The notes: generated by a model from the letters alone, not told the origin. 64,000 nucleotides of DNA from JAIVJG01 sp964236735 (GCA_964236735.1 CAXSFM010000010.1:138394-202393), one strand, 5' to 3'; positions 10,925-19,031 are shown, numbered from the stretch's first letter. Translations and numbers: made by a program.

Positions 10925-12610
10925 ATGCCAAAGCACAATCTTCTTGATACTGATACGGTAAATCTTAACGATATTTTTGCGAATGGCAGAAAATATAGGG
11001 TTCCCGTTTATCAGCGTGATTACTCATGGCAGGAAGAAAATTGGGACGATTTGTGGGCAGACATACTTGCTATCAGAGAGGATCAAAATACTCATTACAT
11101 GGGTGCAATTGTTCTCCAAAATCTCAATGATAAATCTTACAGTATCATTGACGGCCAACAACGATTAGCCACATTGAGTATTGTTGCTTTAGCAGTCATC
11201 AAAAAAATACAAGATTTGATTGATGCCGAAATTGAGCAAGAGGAAAATCAAGAGAGAAAAAATTTATTAATGAACACTTACGTTGGAGCAAAGGATGCTG
11301 TATCGCTTAATTACTCTAGTAAATTATTTTTAAACGAAAACAATGATTCCTTCTATCAAAGTTATCTGCTTCAATTGCGTGTTCCCAACAATCCACGTCG
11401 GCTACCTGCATCTAACAAATTACTATGGAAAGCATTTGAATATTTTTATCAAAGGCTGTCTGAGCCTTTCGGCTCTAATGTCAGTGGCGAGGTTTTAGCT
11501 GATTTTATACTTAACCAAGTAGCTGAGAGACTGTTGTTCATTCAAATAGTCGTTGAGGATGAACTAAATGCATATACCGTCTTCGAGACTCTTAATGCAC
11601 GTGGGCTTGAGTTGACTGTGACCGACTTACTTAAAAATTATCTTTTGGCACTTTCGTCCAGAAGTGATGTTGATCAGAGAATAGCTAAGGAGCAGTGGCA
11701 ACGTATTATTCAGACAACTGATTTGGATGCCTTTCCAAAGTTTTTACGTTACTACTGGAACTCTCGTAATGAGTTAGTTCGTAAGGGCAATCTTTTCAAA
11801 ATTCTTAGACATACAGTTAAAAACGCCGAACAATCATATGCACTACTAGATGATCTTGAAAAATCTGCTGATGTTTACGCTGCATTGGGAAATGCACATG
11901 ATGAATTTTGGGAGGGGAAGCGAGAAATCAGGAATCCAGTGCAGGAACTAAAGCTTTTTAATGTGACGCAGTGTTTCCCACTCTTGTTGGTTGTTTACGA
12001 TAAAATGCTGCCTGAATTTGAACGGATACTACGCATCTGCGCCGTCCTTTCATTCCGCTATAATGTGATTGCAGGTCTTAACCCTAACTTACAGGAAGTA
12101 TCATTTAATCGTGCCGCGCGTGGAGTGTATAAGGGAACAATAACTAATGCTACACAGGTAGCACAAGAACTTAAAGATATTTACCCGACGGATGAAGACT
12201 TCGTTAACTCCTTCTCAACCAAAATTCTTAACACTAAACGGAGCAAGAAACTGGTACGTTACATCATGTATGCATTGGAAAATCAGATGGCAGGAACGGA
12301 CCGAAATTTTGAAGACGAGTCTGGGACAATTGAACACATTCTGCCCGAAAATCCTTCAGAGCAATGGGAACAGTTTTTTTCAATAGAGGAACAGCCAAGC
12401 TACATTTACAGACTTGGTAATTATACATTGTTGGAAACCGGCAAGAATATTGAATGTCAAAACTCACCTTACCCAGAAAAATTACCTATCTACAAAACCA
12501 GCCAATATAGAATGACTAACTCAATAGATTATCCTGAGTGGACACAATCACAGATTAGCTCTAGGCAGCGTATGTTGGCGAAAGTTGCAACGTCTATATG
12601 GCGTATTTAA
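10925..12610 (+). CDS. DUF262/DUF1524 protein, GmrSD-like putative defence nuclease
   Basis: A 561-residue protein. The N-terminal DUF262 (ParB-like, NTP-using) domain shows the VPVYQRDYSWQ entry motif at about 27-36, HYMGAIVLQ at 57-65 and the hallmark IDGQQRLATL at 75-84. The C-terminal DUF1524 HNH-type nuclease domain shows IEHILPE at about 469 and LGNYTLLE near 498 with a following Asn. This two-domain layout occurs in type IV restriction enzymes such as GmrSD and in related phage-defence proteins. Base composition is far lower in GC than either neighbour, a sign of horizontal transfer. It stands alone, with no modification genes, and sits between thiC and a displaced thiC tail. Confidence 0.88.
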   Translation: MPKHNLLDTDTVNLNDIFANGRKYRVPVYQRDYSWQEENWDDLWADILAIREDQNTHYMGAIVLQNLNDKSYSIIDGQQRLATLSIVALAVIKKIQDLIDAEIEQEENQERKNLLMNTYVGAKDAVSLNYSSKLFLNENNDSFYQSYLLQLRVPNNPRRLPASNKLLWKAFEYFYQRLSEPFGSNVSGEVLADFILNQVAERLLFIQIVVEDELNAYTVFETLNARGLELTVTDLLKNYLLALSSRSDVDQRIAKEQWQRIIQTTDLDAFPKFLRYYWNSRNELVRKGNLFKILRHTVKNAEQSYALLDDLEKSADVYAALGNAHDEFWEGKREIRNPVQELKLFNVTQCFPLLLVVYDKMLPEFERILRICAVLSFRYNVIAGLNPNLQEVSFNRAARGVYKGTITNATQVAQELKDIYPTDEDFVNSFSTKILNTKRSKKLVRYIMYALENQMAGTDRNFEDESGTIEHILPENPSEQWEQFFSIEEQPSYIYRLGNYTLLETGKNIECQNSPYPEKLPIYKTSQYRMTNSIDYPEWTQSQISSRQRMLAKVATSIWRI

Positions 12611-12630
12611 TAAATTCTGTGGTGAATGTG

Positions 12631-12747
12631 CGTGACCAAGCGGCGGCGTTGCAAGAGGATATGAAGGAGAAGGACGCCGAGTTCGTCGCCTCAGGCGCGG
12701 AGATTTATCAGGGCAACGTGCCGGAAGGCGTGTCGCGCGAGCATTAG
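12631..12747 (+). pseudogene. thiC: Displaced thiC 3'-end fragment, copy 1
   Basis: Translation gives a ThiC-like C-terminus. AAALQEDMKEKDAEFVASG aligns with AAALEVGMKEKAREFVEKG of the intact gene, then continues EIYQGNVPEGVSREH to a TAG. It has no start and no upstream ThiC sequence. Codons are GC-rich, like the body of thiC and unlike the present thiC tail. It is best read as the original or an older 3' end left behind after the DUF262 segment entered thiC. Confidence 0.8.
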
Positions 12748-12840
12748 AATTTACACGAAGAGATGAAGAATAATGGCGAGTAACGAGCGACAGATCGAGG
12801 CTTGTTTTTCGTTGTCGTTTGTGACCCGTCACTAAAAACA

Positions 12841-13119
12841 GTGACTACACTTGAACTCATCCGGGAGAAAGTTCGTCGCCAACAATACGAGTTTGCGATC
12901 CCGCACTTTTTCGAGGAAATGGCTAACGACGATCTAATCTTTGCTGGCATCGAGGCAGCCATTGCCACGGGTAAAATTCGCAGGCGGTTCACACGCGATT
13001 CGCGCGGCACTCGGTACAAGGTGATTGGAACTGCAACCGACAGGCGGCGCGTGGCCGTTATTTGACGCATCAAAGAGACGGGCAAGCTACTTTTCATTAC
13101 GACTTACGCGCTGGAATAG
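12841..13119 (+). pseudogene. DUF4258-like toxin-type gene broken by an in-frame TGA
   Basis: From the GTG at 12841 the frame encodes a DUF4258-like protein (RRQQYEFAIPHFFEEM, GIEAAIATGKIRRRF, DRRRVAVI). It hits TGA at 13063-13065, then continues in the same frame with RIKETGKLLFITTYALE to a TAG at 13117, four bases before the next gene. The sequence after the stop looks like the normal end of the family, where Cys (TGC/TGT) would be a one-base change from TGA. DUF4258 genes commonly precede YgiT-type antitoxins, as here. Either the toxin-like half is inactivated or a truncated 74-residue form is made. Confidence 0.7.
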
Positions 13120-13122
13120 AGC

Positions 13123-13395
13123 ATGAGCGATAACAAGATGAAATACGATTACGGTCAGTGCCACGTCTGCGGCGAGCGGATGGAGGAGAAGCGAATCAGG
13201 CAGGATTTCTGGATTAAGGGAAAGCTCATCGTGATTGAGGGCGTGCCGGCTGGCGTCTGTCCCCAGTGTGGTGAAAAAGTTGTGAAGGCCGATGTCGGGC
13301 GACAACTTGCCGCGCTGACGGGAAAGCCCGAACGGTTGCGTAAATCACGCACCATCTCTGTGCCGGTGATTCGCTACGCCAAAGAAGTGGCTTAA
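13123..13395 (+). CDS. YgiT-type zinc-finger protein (MqsA-like antitoxin N-domain)
   Basis: A 90-residue protein with CHVCGE at residues 10-15 and CPQCGEK near residues 46-52, the paired CxxC zinc site of YgiT/MqsA proteins. It then has GRQLAALTGKPERLRK, a short basic helix. The long DNA-binding C-terminal domain of MqsA is absent, as is usual for this small subfamily. It lies 3 bases after the DUF4258-like frame and is probably its antitoxin-like partner. With that partner interrupted, its present role is unclear. Confidence 0.85.
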   Translation: MSDNKMKYDYGQCHVCGERMEEKRIRQDFWIKGKLIVIEGVPAGVCPQCGEKVVKADVGRQLAALTGKPERLRKSRTISVPVIRYAKEVA

Positions 13396-13405
13396 CGCAA
13401 TTCTT

Positions 13406-13468
13406 GTCGCATCGGGCGCGGAGATTTATCAGGGCAACGTGCCGGAAGGCGTCAGCCGTGAACACTGA
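13406..13468 (+). pseudogene. thiC: Displaced thiC 3'-end fragment, copy 2
   Basis: Twenty codons encode VASGAEIYQGNVPEGVSREH and end in TGA, the same terminal peptide as the copy at 12631-12747. A 38-base stretch is identical in both (12694-12731 and 13415-13452). The last codons differ only at synonymous positions, with TGA instead of TAG. It begins ten bases after the YgiT stop, so each cargo block of this locus is closed by a thiC tail. Confidence 0.82.
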
Positions 13469-13494
13469 TCACGCATGGGTCTGTCAGAAAGCAA

Positions 13495-13531
13495 AAGGGG
13501 AGCATGATGTTCAAGACATCATGCTCCCCTT
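13495..13531. terminator. Strong bidirectional hairpin
   Basis: Perfect 16-base arms (13495-13510 and 13516-13531) enclose a 5-base loop (TCAAG). It lies between the end of the plus-strand thiC accessory block and the minus-strand gene ending at 13554, so it probably separates the converging transcripts. A clear T-run is lacking on either side. Confidence 0.75.
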
Positions 13532-13553
13532 CGCGCGTCCAATAGAATTGAAT

Positions 13554-14159
13554 TCAGGGGGTCGAAGTTTTTTCGGCGGTGGCGGGCGTCGTGTTCTTCT
13601 TCCGCACGTAAATTTCGCCGCGTTGCATGAGGCCGGATTTTTGTGCGAGGGCGTAGGCGACGGAGTCTATGATTTCTCTGTCCTTGAGCTTGAATTGCGT
13701 GGTGCCTTTCAGAGTGCTGTCGGGGTCTTCAAACTCGATGGTCAGATACTCGAACTTTTTCTTCAAGAGCAGAGCGGGCATTCCCAGTATGCCTGCGCCG
13801 CCGAGCACGACTTGCGACGTGCCCTGTCCCATCATGCGGCGCGTCTCGCGGTCGGCGTAAGTGACCATCACGGCGTCGTAGGCGATGGAGATAATCTCCT
13901 TCTCATTCTTGTCGCGGAAGACGAGGCGGCGGTTGCGGTCGTCGAACGAGAGCATTCCTTCCTGCTTCTTCCTGTAGCCGGCGAAGCCACCCATGTATTT
14001 GGCCGGGACGACTTTCGGCGGCGCGGGCGGGACGGGCACGTTCGTCGCTTGCGTTGCGGTTTCCGGGTCGCTCACCGTCCGCGCTCTCTGCGCGTGTGCG
14101 ACGGTGGCAAGCATCACCGTCAACAAAATTAGGGGACAAGCTTTGTAAACTTTCTTCAT
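13554..14159 (-). CDS. Secreted protein of unknown function
   Basis: A 201-residue protein starting at the ATG at 14159, with AAAGGAA upstream. A signal peptide (MKKVYKACPLILLTVMLATVAHA) is followed by a Pro-rich linker (about 40-55). A beta-rich core follows, with GMLSFDDRNRRLVFRD and FEYLTIEFEDPD, resembling a small PH-like or calcium-responsive membrane-proximal fold. The C-terminal tail is Thr/Lys-rich. A Gly-rich hydrophobic stretch (VVLGGAGILGMPALLL) lies in the middle. It follows the HAS-barrel gene by 41 bases on the same strand. I do not recognise a named family. Confidence 0.7.
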   Translation of the reverse strand: MKKVYKACPLILLTVMLATVAHAQRARTVSDPETATQATNVPVPPAPPKVVPAKYMGGFAGYRKKQEGMLSFDDRNRRLVFRDKNEKEIISIAYDAVMVTYADRETRRMMGQGTSQVVLGGAGILGMPALLLKKKFEYLTIEFEDPDSTLKGTTQFKLKDREIIDSVAYALAQKSGLMQRGEIYVRKKNTTPATAEKTSTP

Positions 14160-14200
14160 CTCAGAATTTCCTTTCGGGCGGTAACTTTGGAGGAGGCTAC

Positions 14201-14824
14201 TTAGAGACGCATCCCGCCGAGCGTGCGTTGCCAGACGAGCGATTTTTTCAGCACGCAGAGACGTTGACGCTCGACGGGCGTGGCCGCCGGCTCAAGTTGC
14301 GTGAGGACGGTTTCAAGCAGCGGCACGGCGAACTCGCGCGCGTGCGTGATGACCTGCGAGTAGTAATGAAGTTGCAGCGCGCCGCCCAAGCCTTTGTGAA
14401 AATCATAGACTTCCGCGTCGTCCAGACGATGAACATCCTGCCCGACGGGCACGACGCGGCGCGGCACTCCGTGATGATTCGACCAGCCACCGGTAGCAGC
14501 ATCCTTCTCAACTTCACGCCGCCCGCGCCAGCCGAGCAAGAGAACGCCGATGAGCACGCCCTGCTCGTTGAGATAGTCTGGACTCAGCACAGAGAGTTCG
14601 GCGTGCGAAGAAAGGCGCGGCCCGAAGCTGCCGTAATCCGGGTTCGCAAGCTGCGTGTCGTAGATGACGCCGACAATCTCCTCCGCATCATGGATAGGTA
14701 TCGAGACGAACTGCGCGAAGCCGTAGTCGTCCGAAGTTGGCGGCGCATCGGCGTCGAGCCGGTCAATCACGCGCCCGACGTAGTCCACATGCGAATTCGA
14801 TTTAACGATCTTGGCGATCTTCAT
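14201..14824 (-). CDS. HAS-barrel domain protein, probable HerA/NurA-linked factor
   Basis: A 207-residue protein. The ATG at 14824 is preferred because the upstream extension reads through repeat sequence. Residues 1-110 resemble the HAS-barrel, a small beta-barrel named for HerA and ATP-synthase subunits, with MKIAKIVKSNSHVDYVGRVI, FAQFVSIPIHDAEEIVGVIY, LANPDY and LSPDYLNE. The rest is a helical tail ending in KKSLVWQRTLGGMRL. No ATPase motif is present, so it is not HerA itself. The same-strand gene two positions upstream encodes NurA, so it probably serves the same DNA-end-processing system. The link is inferred from the fold and context. Confidence 0.72.
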   Translation of the reverse strand: MKIAKIVKSNSHVDYVGRVIDRLDADAPPTSDDYGFAQFVSIPIHDAEEIVGVIYDTQLANPDYGSFGPRLSSHAELSVLSPDYLNEQGVLIGVLLLGWRGRREVEKDAATGGWSNHHGVPRRVVPVGQDVHRLDDAEVYDFHKGLGGALQLHYYSQVITHAREFAVPLLETVLTQLEPAATPVERQRLCVLKKSLVWQRTLGGMRL

Positions 14825-14851
14825 TATTTGGTTATCAGGAAAAGAAAATTT

Positions 14852-14971
14852 ACACGGATGGACAGGATGAACAGGATAGAAAAAGCAATGATGAATGATG
14901 AGCGATGAATGATGAATAAAAGTCACAACGCCTTGTTCTTATTCATCATTCCGCATTCATCATTCATCATT
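14852..14971. repeat. Intergenic palindromic repeat, TGATGAA type, with adjacent GGACAGGAT units
   Basis: The inverted arms 14887-14919 and 14939-14971 consist of TGATGAA units, with one TGCGGAA interruption in the right arm, and match the element at 8662. Next to it, 14852-14877 holds a tandem of GGACAGGAT/GAACAGGAT units with no opposite arm. The pair fills the space between two minus-strand genes. Confidence 0.82.
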
Positions 14972-15012
14972 TCTTCCGACATCGTGTCTATCCCTGTTAA
15001 TTGGTTTCACTC

Positions 15013-15666
15013 TTAAAAGCCAGCCGCGCCGCGTGACCACTCCGGCACTTTGTAGAGAATCCACCAGAGCACGAGTTGCGCGCCGAGAATGACGACGCCG
15101 AGCACGATGCTTGTCACGGAGGTGCGCCGTCCGCCGACGTGCGGCGCGCGTATCGCACGCACGAGTCCGATGCTTCCGAACACAAGCGCGCCCGGACAAA
15201 AAAGAATGCCGAGATAGGGCACGAGCGCGTAGGTGACGAAGGCCAGCGCCGTCGTCGAAGCGCCGTTGTGGTTGGCGACGTTTGAGGGCATGGCGGAGAT
15301 TGATTTCACGCGGCGCACGACGCGCGGCGGCGATGACGACGAATTATGATGACGACTCAACTCTTCGGTCGTGAGCGCAGCGGCAAGCGTACCGGCTGAC
15401 GGTTTGAACGCGACGTGCGGCGGCTCCGGCGTGCGACGCTGTTGATGATAAGAGGCGCGCAAAGTGTCGGTCGGGAAATAGTCCTCGCCGTCGAGACGAC
15501 GCCCGCACGTCGCGCAGTATTGCGCCGCGCTGCGACGAGTCTGCGCGCCGCACGCCGGGCACAACTGCGGCGTCGCTTGATGAGATGCCTCTCCTACACC
15601 GGCGCTGCCGTCACGCTCTGCGCGCGAAATTTCAAGACCCGCATCGTTGAATGAATCATCTGGCAT
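15013..15666 (-). CDS. Zinc-ribbon membrane protein
   Basis: A 217-residue protein from the ATG at 15666. An N-terminal zinc ribbon (CPACGAQTRRSAAQYCATCG, about residues 36-55) is followed by a low-complexity linker of ~75 residues. Two C-terminal membrane helices then follow (TALAFVTYALVPYLGILFCP and SIVLGVVILGAQLVLWWILY). The final part matches the DUF4190-type membrane module often attached to zinc ribbons. The cytoplasmic ribbon presumably senses or recruits a partner, but no ligand is known. It sits between nurA and the HAS-barrel gene on the same strand. I see no direct link to DNA repair in its sequence. Confidence 0.75.
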   Translation of the reverse strand: MPDDSFNDAGLEISRAERDGSAGVGEASHQATPQLCPACGAQTRRSAAQYCATCGRRLDGEDYFPTDTLRASYHQQRRTPEPPHVAFKPSAGTLAAALTTEELSRHHNSSSSPPRVVRRVKSISAMPSNVANHNGASTTALAFVTYALVPYLGILFCPGALVFGSIGLVRAIRAPHVGGRRTSVTSIVLGVVILGAQLVLWWILYKVPEWSRGAAGF

Positions 15667-15738
15667 AATTTCCACCGGAAAGAAATTCATCCGGGAAGAC
15701 GCGGTTGATGATGACACACACGCGCCTCTTTCGTCTCG

Positions 15739-16956
15739 TCAACGGCGACGGCCTTTGCTGACCGCCTTGCGCGAGACACGGAAGGCGAGGCGATGGTTGA
15801 CGGCGAACTCCTGCACGATCTGTAGAAACTGCGCGCGGTCGTGAGAAGTCATCACCGCCGCCTCGTCCGCCGTCTCGATGGCATAAGGATAGCCGTTGCC
15901 GACGACGCATTCGGCGCGCACGGTGTCCGCCACTTCATCGAGCAAGCCGGCTTCGTGTACCCACGCCGGAATGTCGAGCCGCGTCGGAAAGTTGTCGGCG
16001 GTCGTTTGCAGATAGACGAACCCGACGAGCGGGCGGCCTTCGTCGTCGTAAAATTTTTCCGCGAGATTCGCGCGCCGGCAATGCCAGAAAATCGTGCGGT
16101 CGCCCCACTCTTTGAGCAACGGCGAAACGTCGGCGGACGTTTGCGCGCGCAGCATTTGCGCGTCGTTGATATTCGTCCGGCGCAAGCCTCTGTGCAATGT
16201 TTCGAGCAGGCCGCGCAAATCGGGCGCGAGCGACTGGTCTATGTAGCCGACGACGGGAACTTCCGTCTCGCGCGAAAGATTGACGAGCTTGACGAGCGCG
16301 CGTGCGTACTCTTCAAAAAAACGCGACTCGGTGTGTTGCCGCGCCGAAGAGATGAGGAGCGTGCCGTCGAGGAAAGCGAGAGGCATCCGCTCATGGCGCG
16401 CGCGCCAGTTTTTTTTGCGTTCGAGAAAACGGCAGGTCGTCTCGGCTTCAAGCTCGAAGCGTTTGAGGCTGACGATCTGCTCAGGACTCTCGTACTCGCG
16501 CCCCGTCCGCATCAATTCCGACGGCGGGACGACTTCGAGTTGCGCCTCTTTCGTATATGCGCCGTCAGCCGTGTGTCCGTTCTCGAAAGACGCGACCTGC
16601 ACCGCACCGACAGGCAGAGAGACTTCACGCCCCGGATAAAGCTGGCTGCCGTCGGCGGCGAACGTGACGCGGTTCTCCAACGTCTCGCGCGCCCAGCGTC
16701 GCGCTTCCTCGTGCGTGCGCCACGCCACATCAAACGGCACGACGACCGAGCGGCGCGCATCAAGCTCGACGGATGGATAAGTCACTGGCGTCGCGTGCGC
16801 GCCGGCTCGCGCTTGAATCTCCGCCGCGCTCGATGCGCCGAGCGCGGCGAGACGCGACGCCAACTCTTCCACGTCGTCGCGCAGAGCGCGCTCGAAGTCG
16901 GCGAACTCTTCGCGCCGCGATTCCAGCGCGCTGACGAGATGGTTGCGATAGAGCAT
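15739..16956 (-). CDS. nurA: NurA-domain 5'-3' nuclease
   Basis: A 405-residue NurA-family protein. NurA nucleases partner the HerA hexameric ATPase in processing DNA ends for recombination, and in defence-associated HerA systems. Catalytic landmarks are AADGSQ, with the first metal-binding Asp at about 102, FLDGTLL near residue 196 for the second acidic site, and IETADEAAVM with D364 near the end. The N-terminal ~90 residues are a charged coiled coil. A HAS-barrel protein is encoded two genes downstream, but no HerA ATPase is visible here. No Shine-Dalgarno sequence precedes the start, because the palindromic repeat at 16964 begins 8 bases before the ATG. Confidence 0.87.
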   Translation of the reverse strand: MLYRNHLVSALESRREEFADFERALRDDVEELASRLAALGASSAAEIQARAGAHATPVTYPSVELDARRSVVVPFDVAWRTHEEARRWARETLENRVTFAADGSQLYPGREVSLPVGAVQVASFENGHTADGAYTKEAQLEVVPPSELMRTGREYESPEQIVSLKRFELEAETTCRFLERKKNWRARHERMPLAFLDGTLLISSARQHTESRFFEEYARALVKLVNLSRETEVPVVGYIDQSLAPDLRGLLETLHRGLRRTNINDAQMLRAQTSADVSPLLKEWGDRTIFWHCRRANLAEKFYDDEGRPLVGFVYLQTTADNFPTRLDIPAWVHEAGLLDEVADTVRAECVVGNGYPYAIETADEAAVMTSHDRAQFLQIVQEFAVNHRLAFRVSRKAVSKGRRR

Positions 16957-16963
16957 CAGGAGG

Positions 16964-17050
16964 AAGTGATGAGTGATAAGTGATAAGTGATGAGATAAGA
17001 CAAGAAGCTCTGCCTTTCACTCATCACTTATCACTTATCACTCATCACTT
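16964..17050. repeat. Perfect 31-bp palindrome of TGATAAG/TGATGAG heptamers
   Basis: The arms 16964-16994 and 17020-17050 are exact inverted copies built from the heptamers TGATGAG and TGATAAG, around a 25-base loop. It fills the whole gap between the start of nurA and the end of the gene at 17053, so the transcript between them must carry a long hairpin. Confidence 0.92.
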
Positions 17051-17052
17051 AT

Positions 17053-17574
17053 TCATCCTTTCCTGCCGAGGTGCATGAGTTGTTCGGAGGCGTAGGAGTA
17101 GCGAGTGGTCTTGAGCAGGCCGCCGACGAAGGTGTAGGTGATGCCCTGTTTGGCGTTCATGTAAACGTCCACATTGCGCTCGGCGCGATGATCGTAGGCG
17201 GAGTTTTTAATGACCTTGAGAGACTCCGGCGTGTCGGTCGCACGCTCGTGTTGGAGGACGATCTGCAAGACCGTGCCTTCGAGCGTCGGGTCGAGTTTTT
17301 TGGTGACGACGAATTTGTTGGTGACGAAGAAGATCGTCACTCTGCCGCCGGAGACGTTGAACTCCAGCGCGCCGCTCGCGTTCATATCATCTTTGACGGG
17401 CGTGCCGAGTGTGCGCTCAACTTCAGGGCGTCTGGAGACGAACGGCTCGATGCCCTTCCACGTCGCCGCCGACACTGTCTGTGTGCCGGCAAGCAGCATC
17501 AACACAATGAAGGCGACAGCAGCAGCGATGTTGGCGTTCCGCGCGCGTGTGCGAAAAAAGTTTAAGTTGCTCAT
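17053..17574 (-). CDS. Secreted protein of unknown function
   Basis: A 173-residue protein. The ATG at 17574 is chosen because it opens a signal peptide (residues about 13-36, IAAAVAFIVLMLLAGTQTV, cleaved at VSAA). The mature part begins with TWKGIEPFVSRRPEVERTLG, a pattern seen in small exported proteins of Acidobacteriota whose role is unknown. It continues with beta strands such as GRVTIFFVTNKFVVTKK. A C-terminal NVDVYMNAKQGITYTFVGG suggests a compact beta fold. It is flanked on both sides by heptamer palindromes. Confidence 0.65.
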   Translation of the reverse strand: MSNLNFFRTRARNANIAAAVAFIVLMLLAGTQTVSAATWKGIEPFVSRRPEVERTLGTPVKDDMNASGALEFNVSGGRVTIFFVTNKFVVTKKLDPTLEGTVLQIVLQHERATDTPESLKVIKNSAYDHRAERNVDVYMNAKQGITYTFVGGLLKTTRYSYASEQLMHLGRKG

Positions 17575-17601
17575 AAGCCGGATGCTAACAAGAGGACGAG
17601 A

Positions 17602-17727
17602 GCAGTGACAAGTGACGAGTGACAAGTTGAAGACTCTTTGACGGCCTCCGTGATGAATCCAATCATCGTGGTGACAAGTGACGAATTGAAGACAGCTTCT
17701 TGCTCGTCACTTGTCACTCGTCACTGC
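17602..17727. repeat. Palindromic TGACAAG/TGACGAG heptamer repeat donating a stop codon
   Basis: TGACAAG and TGACGAG units in a left arm (17602-17626) face an inverted right arm (17703-17727). A second partial left copy starts near 17671. The TGA stop of the TPR gene (17721-17723) is the first triplet of this repeat on the minus strand. Confidence 0.85.
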
Positions 17728-19031
17728 TTTTGAGCGAACGGGCGGACGCGCTCGACGGACTCTTTGAGGTCGGCGTCTGTGGGCGCGATTTGCACGCCTT
17801 TCTCGTAGGTGGCGAGCGCCTTGTCATACTGCTTGGAGACTTCGTAGTTATAGCCGAGCGTGCGTAGGATTTCGGCGTCGGTCGGCGATTTCGTTGAGGC
17901 GCGCTCAAGCGTGGTGATGGCCTTCGGATAATTCTTCGCGTTCGTGTAGGCGAAGCCGAGCAGGTAGAGCGTCTGTCCCTTCACGCTCTCGCTGGCGGCA
18001 GCGCGCTCTAAGACGGCGGCGGCGCGCACGTACTGCTTGGCGCGAATCAAAGCCTGGCCGCTGAGGTTGAATGAGTCGTCATCGGCGCGCAGTTTGACGA
18101 GCGCGTCGCTCGCGCGGACGGCGGCGAGATAATCCGCGTCGGCCTTCGGGCCGGTCGCCGAGGCGGCGGCGCGTTGCAGGTAAGCGTAAGTCAACAGGCT
18201 CCAGCCTTGCGCGAGATTCGGGTCGCCGAGCGTGGCGCGATTGAGGAAGCTGATCGCGTTCGCCAAATCTTTATGCTCGAAGGCGATGCGACCGAGATAG
18301 AAGAGCGCGGCGGAATTTTTCGGATCGGCTTTGATGGCGGCGTTGAATGAACGCTCGGCATCCGTCGCTTTGTTCGTGTTGAATTCGGCGAGGCCGCGAT
18401 AGTAAAGCTGTACGGCGTCGGGCGTCGCACCCGCGCGCGTCGTCGCCGCGACGAGCAGGGGCAGCGCGAGATCGTACTTCTGCGTGAAGACGTAAGCCTG
18501 CGCCAGCGCGTTGACGGTGTTGGGGTCGTCTTCTTTAGCGGCGCGTTGCAGGTCGAGAGCGCGTTGCAAGTCGGCGGCAGCCACGTCGTATTGTTTGAGC
18601 GCCAGTTCGGCAAAGCCCGCGACCTTCCCTGCTTCCGAGTTCTTCGGATCGGCGGCGGCAATCGTCTTCGCCTCGCGCGCCGCCGCGTCATACTGTTTCT
18701 GCTCGTAGAGCGAGAAGGCGTGCGCCGTCGTGCCTGCCGGCGCGTTGGATGATGCTGACGTTGTCGCGGCGTTATTATTCGACGGGCGCGCGGCGGCAGT
18801 AGTAGTAGCGGTGCGCGTGGTCTGGGTTGATGCCGGGACGTTGGACGAAGAAGTGCGCGGCGAAGTGGAAGTGCGCGTCGTGTTAACCGGAGTCGGCTCA
18901 GGCGTCGGCTGCGAAGGGTTGACGCGGCGCGGGCGGGTCGCGCCGGACTGCGCGGAGGCGCGCGATGACAAGATGCCCGACAGCAAGAGAACGGCGACGA
19001 CAGCAATCAGTGCGAGTTTCGTTTTCATCAT
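17721..19031 (-). CDS. Secreted or periplasmic TPR protein
   Basis: A 436-residue protein. Possible starts are the ATG codons at 19049, 19031 and 19028. I choose 19031 because it directly opens the signal peptide (MMKTKLALIAVVAVLLLSG, cleaved after ASA). A Thr/Ser/Pro/Asn-rich linker (about 30-105) is followed by roughly eight tetratricopeptide repeats, such as YDVAAADLQRALDLQRA and AIKADPKNSAALFYLGRIAFEH. TPR arrays mediate protein-protein contacts. Here a scaffold role at the cell envelope is likely, with an unknown partner. The last codons CAA AAG CAG TGA run into a heptamer repeat, which therefore supplies the stop. Confidence 0.85.
   Translation of the reverse strand: MMKTKLALIAVVAVLLLSGILSSRASAQSGATRPRRVNPSQPTPEPTPVNTTRTSTSPRTSSSNVPASTQTTRTATTTAAARPSNNNAATTSASSNAPAGTTAHAFSLYEQKQYDAAAREAKTIAAADPKNSEAGKVAGFAELALKQYDVAAADLQRALDLQRAAKEDDPNTVNALAQAYVFTQKYDLALPLLVAATTRAGATPDAVQLYYRGLAEFNTNKATDAERSFNAAIKADPKNSAALFYLGRIAFEHKDLANAISFLNRATLGDPNLAQGWSLLTYAYLQRAAASATGPKADADYLAAVRASDALVKLRADDDSFNLSGQALIRAKQYVRAAAVLERAAASESVKGQTLYLLGFAYTNAKNYPKAITTLERASTKSPTDAEILRTLGYNYEVSKQYDKALATYEKGVQIAPTDADLKESVERVRPFAQKQ

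Noticed and set aside
13063..13065. Selenocysteine codon in the DUF4258-like gene
   Set aside because: No SECIS-like hairpin is apparent after the TGA, and no selenoprotein of this family is known. A nonsense mutation is simpler.
15841..16983. 380-codon plus-strand frame opposite nurA
   Set aside because: It mirrors the NurA coding sequence, is Arg-rich and without family motifs, and NurA motifs on the minus strand are clear.
16964..17727. CRISPR-like array from regularly repeated short units
   Set aside because: Units are only seven bases, arranged as inverted arms without unique spacers, and no cas genes are present.
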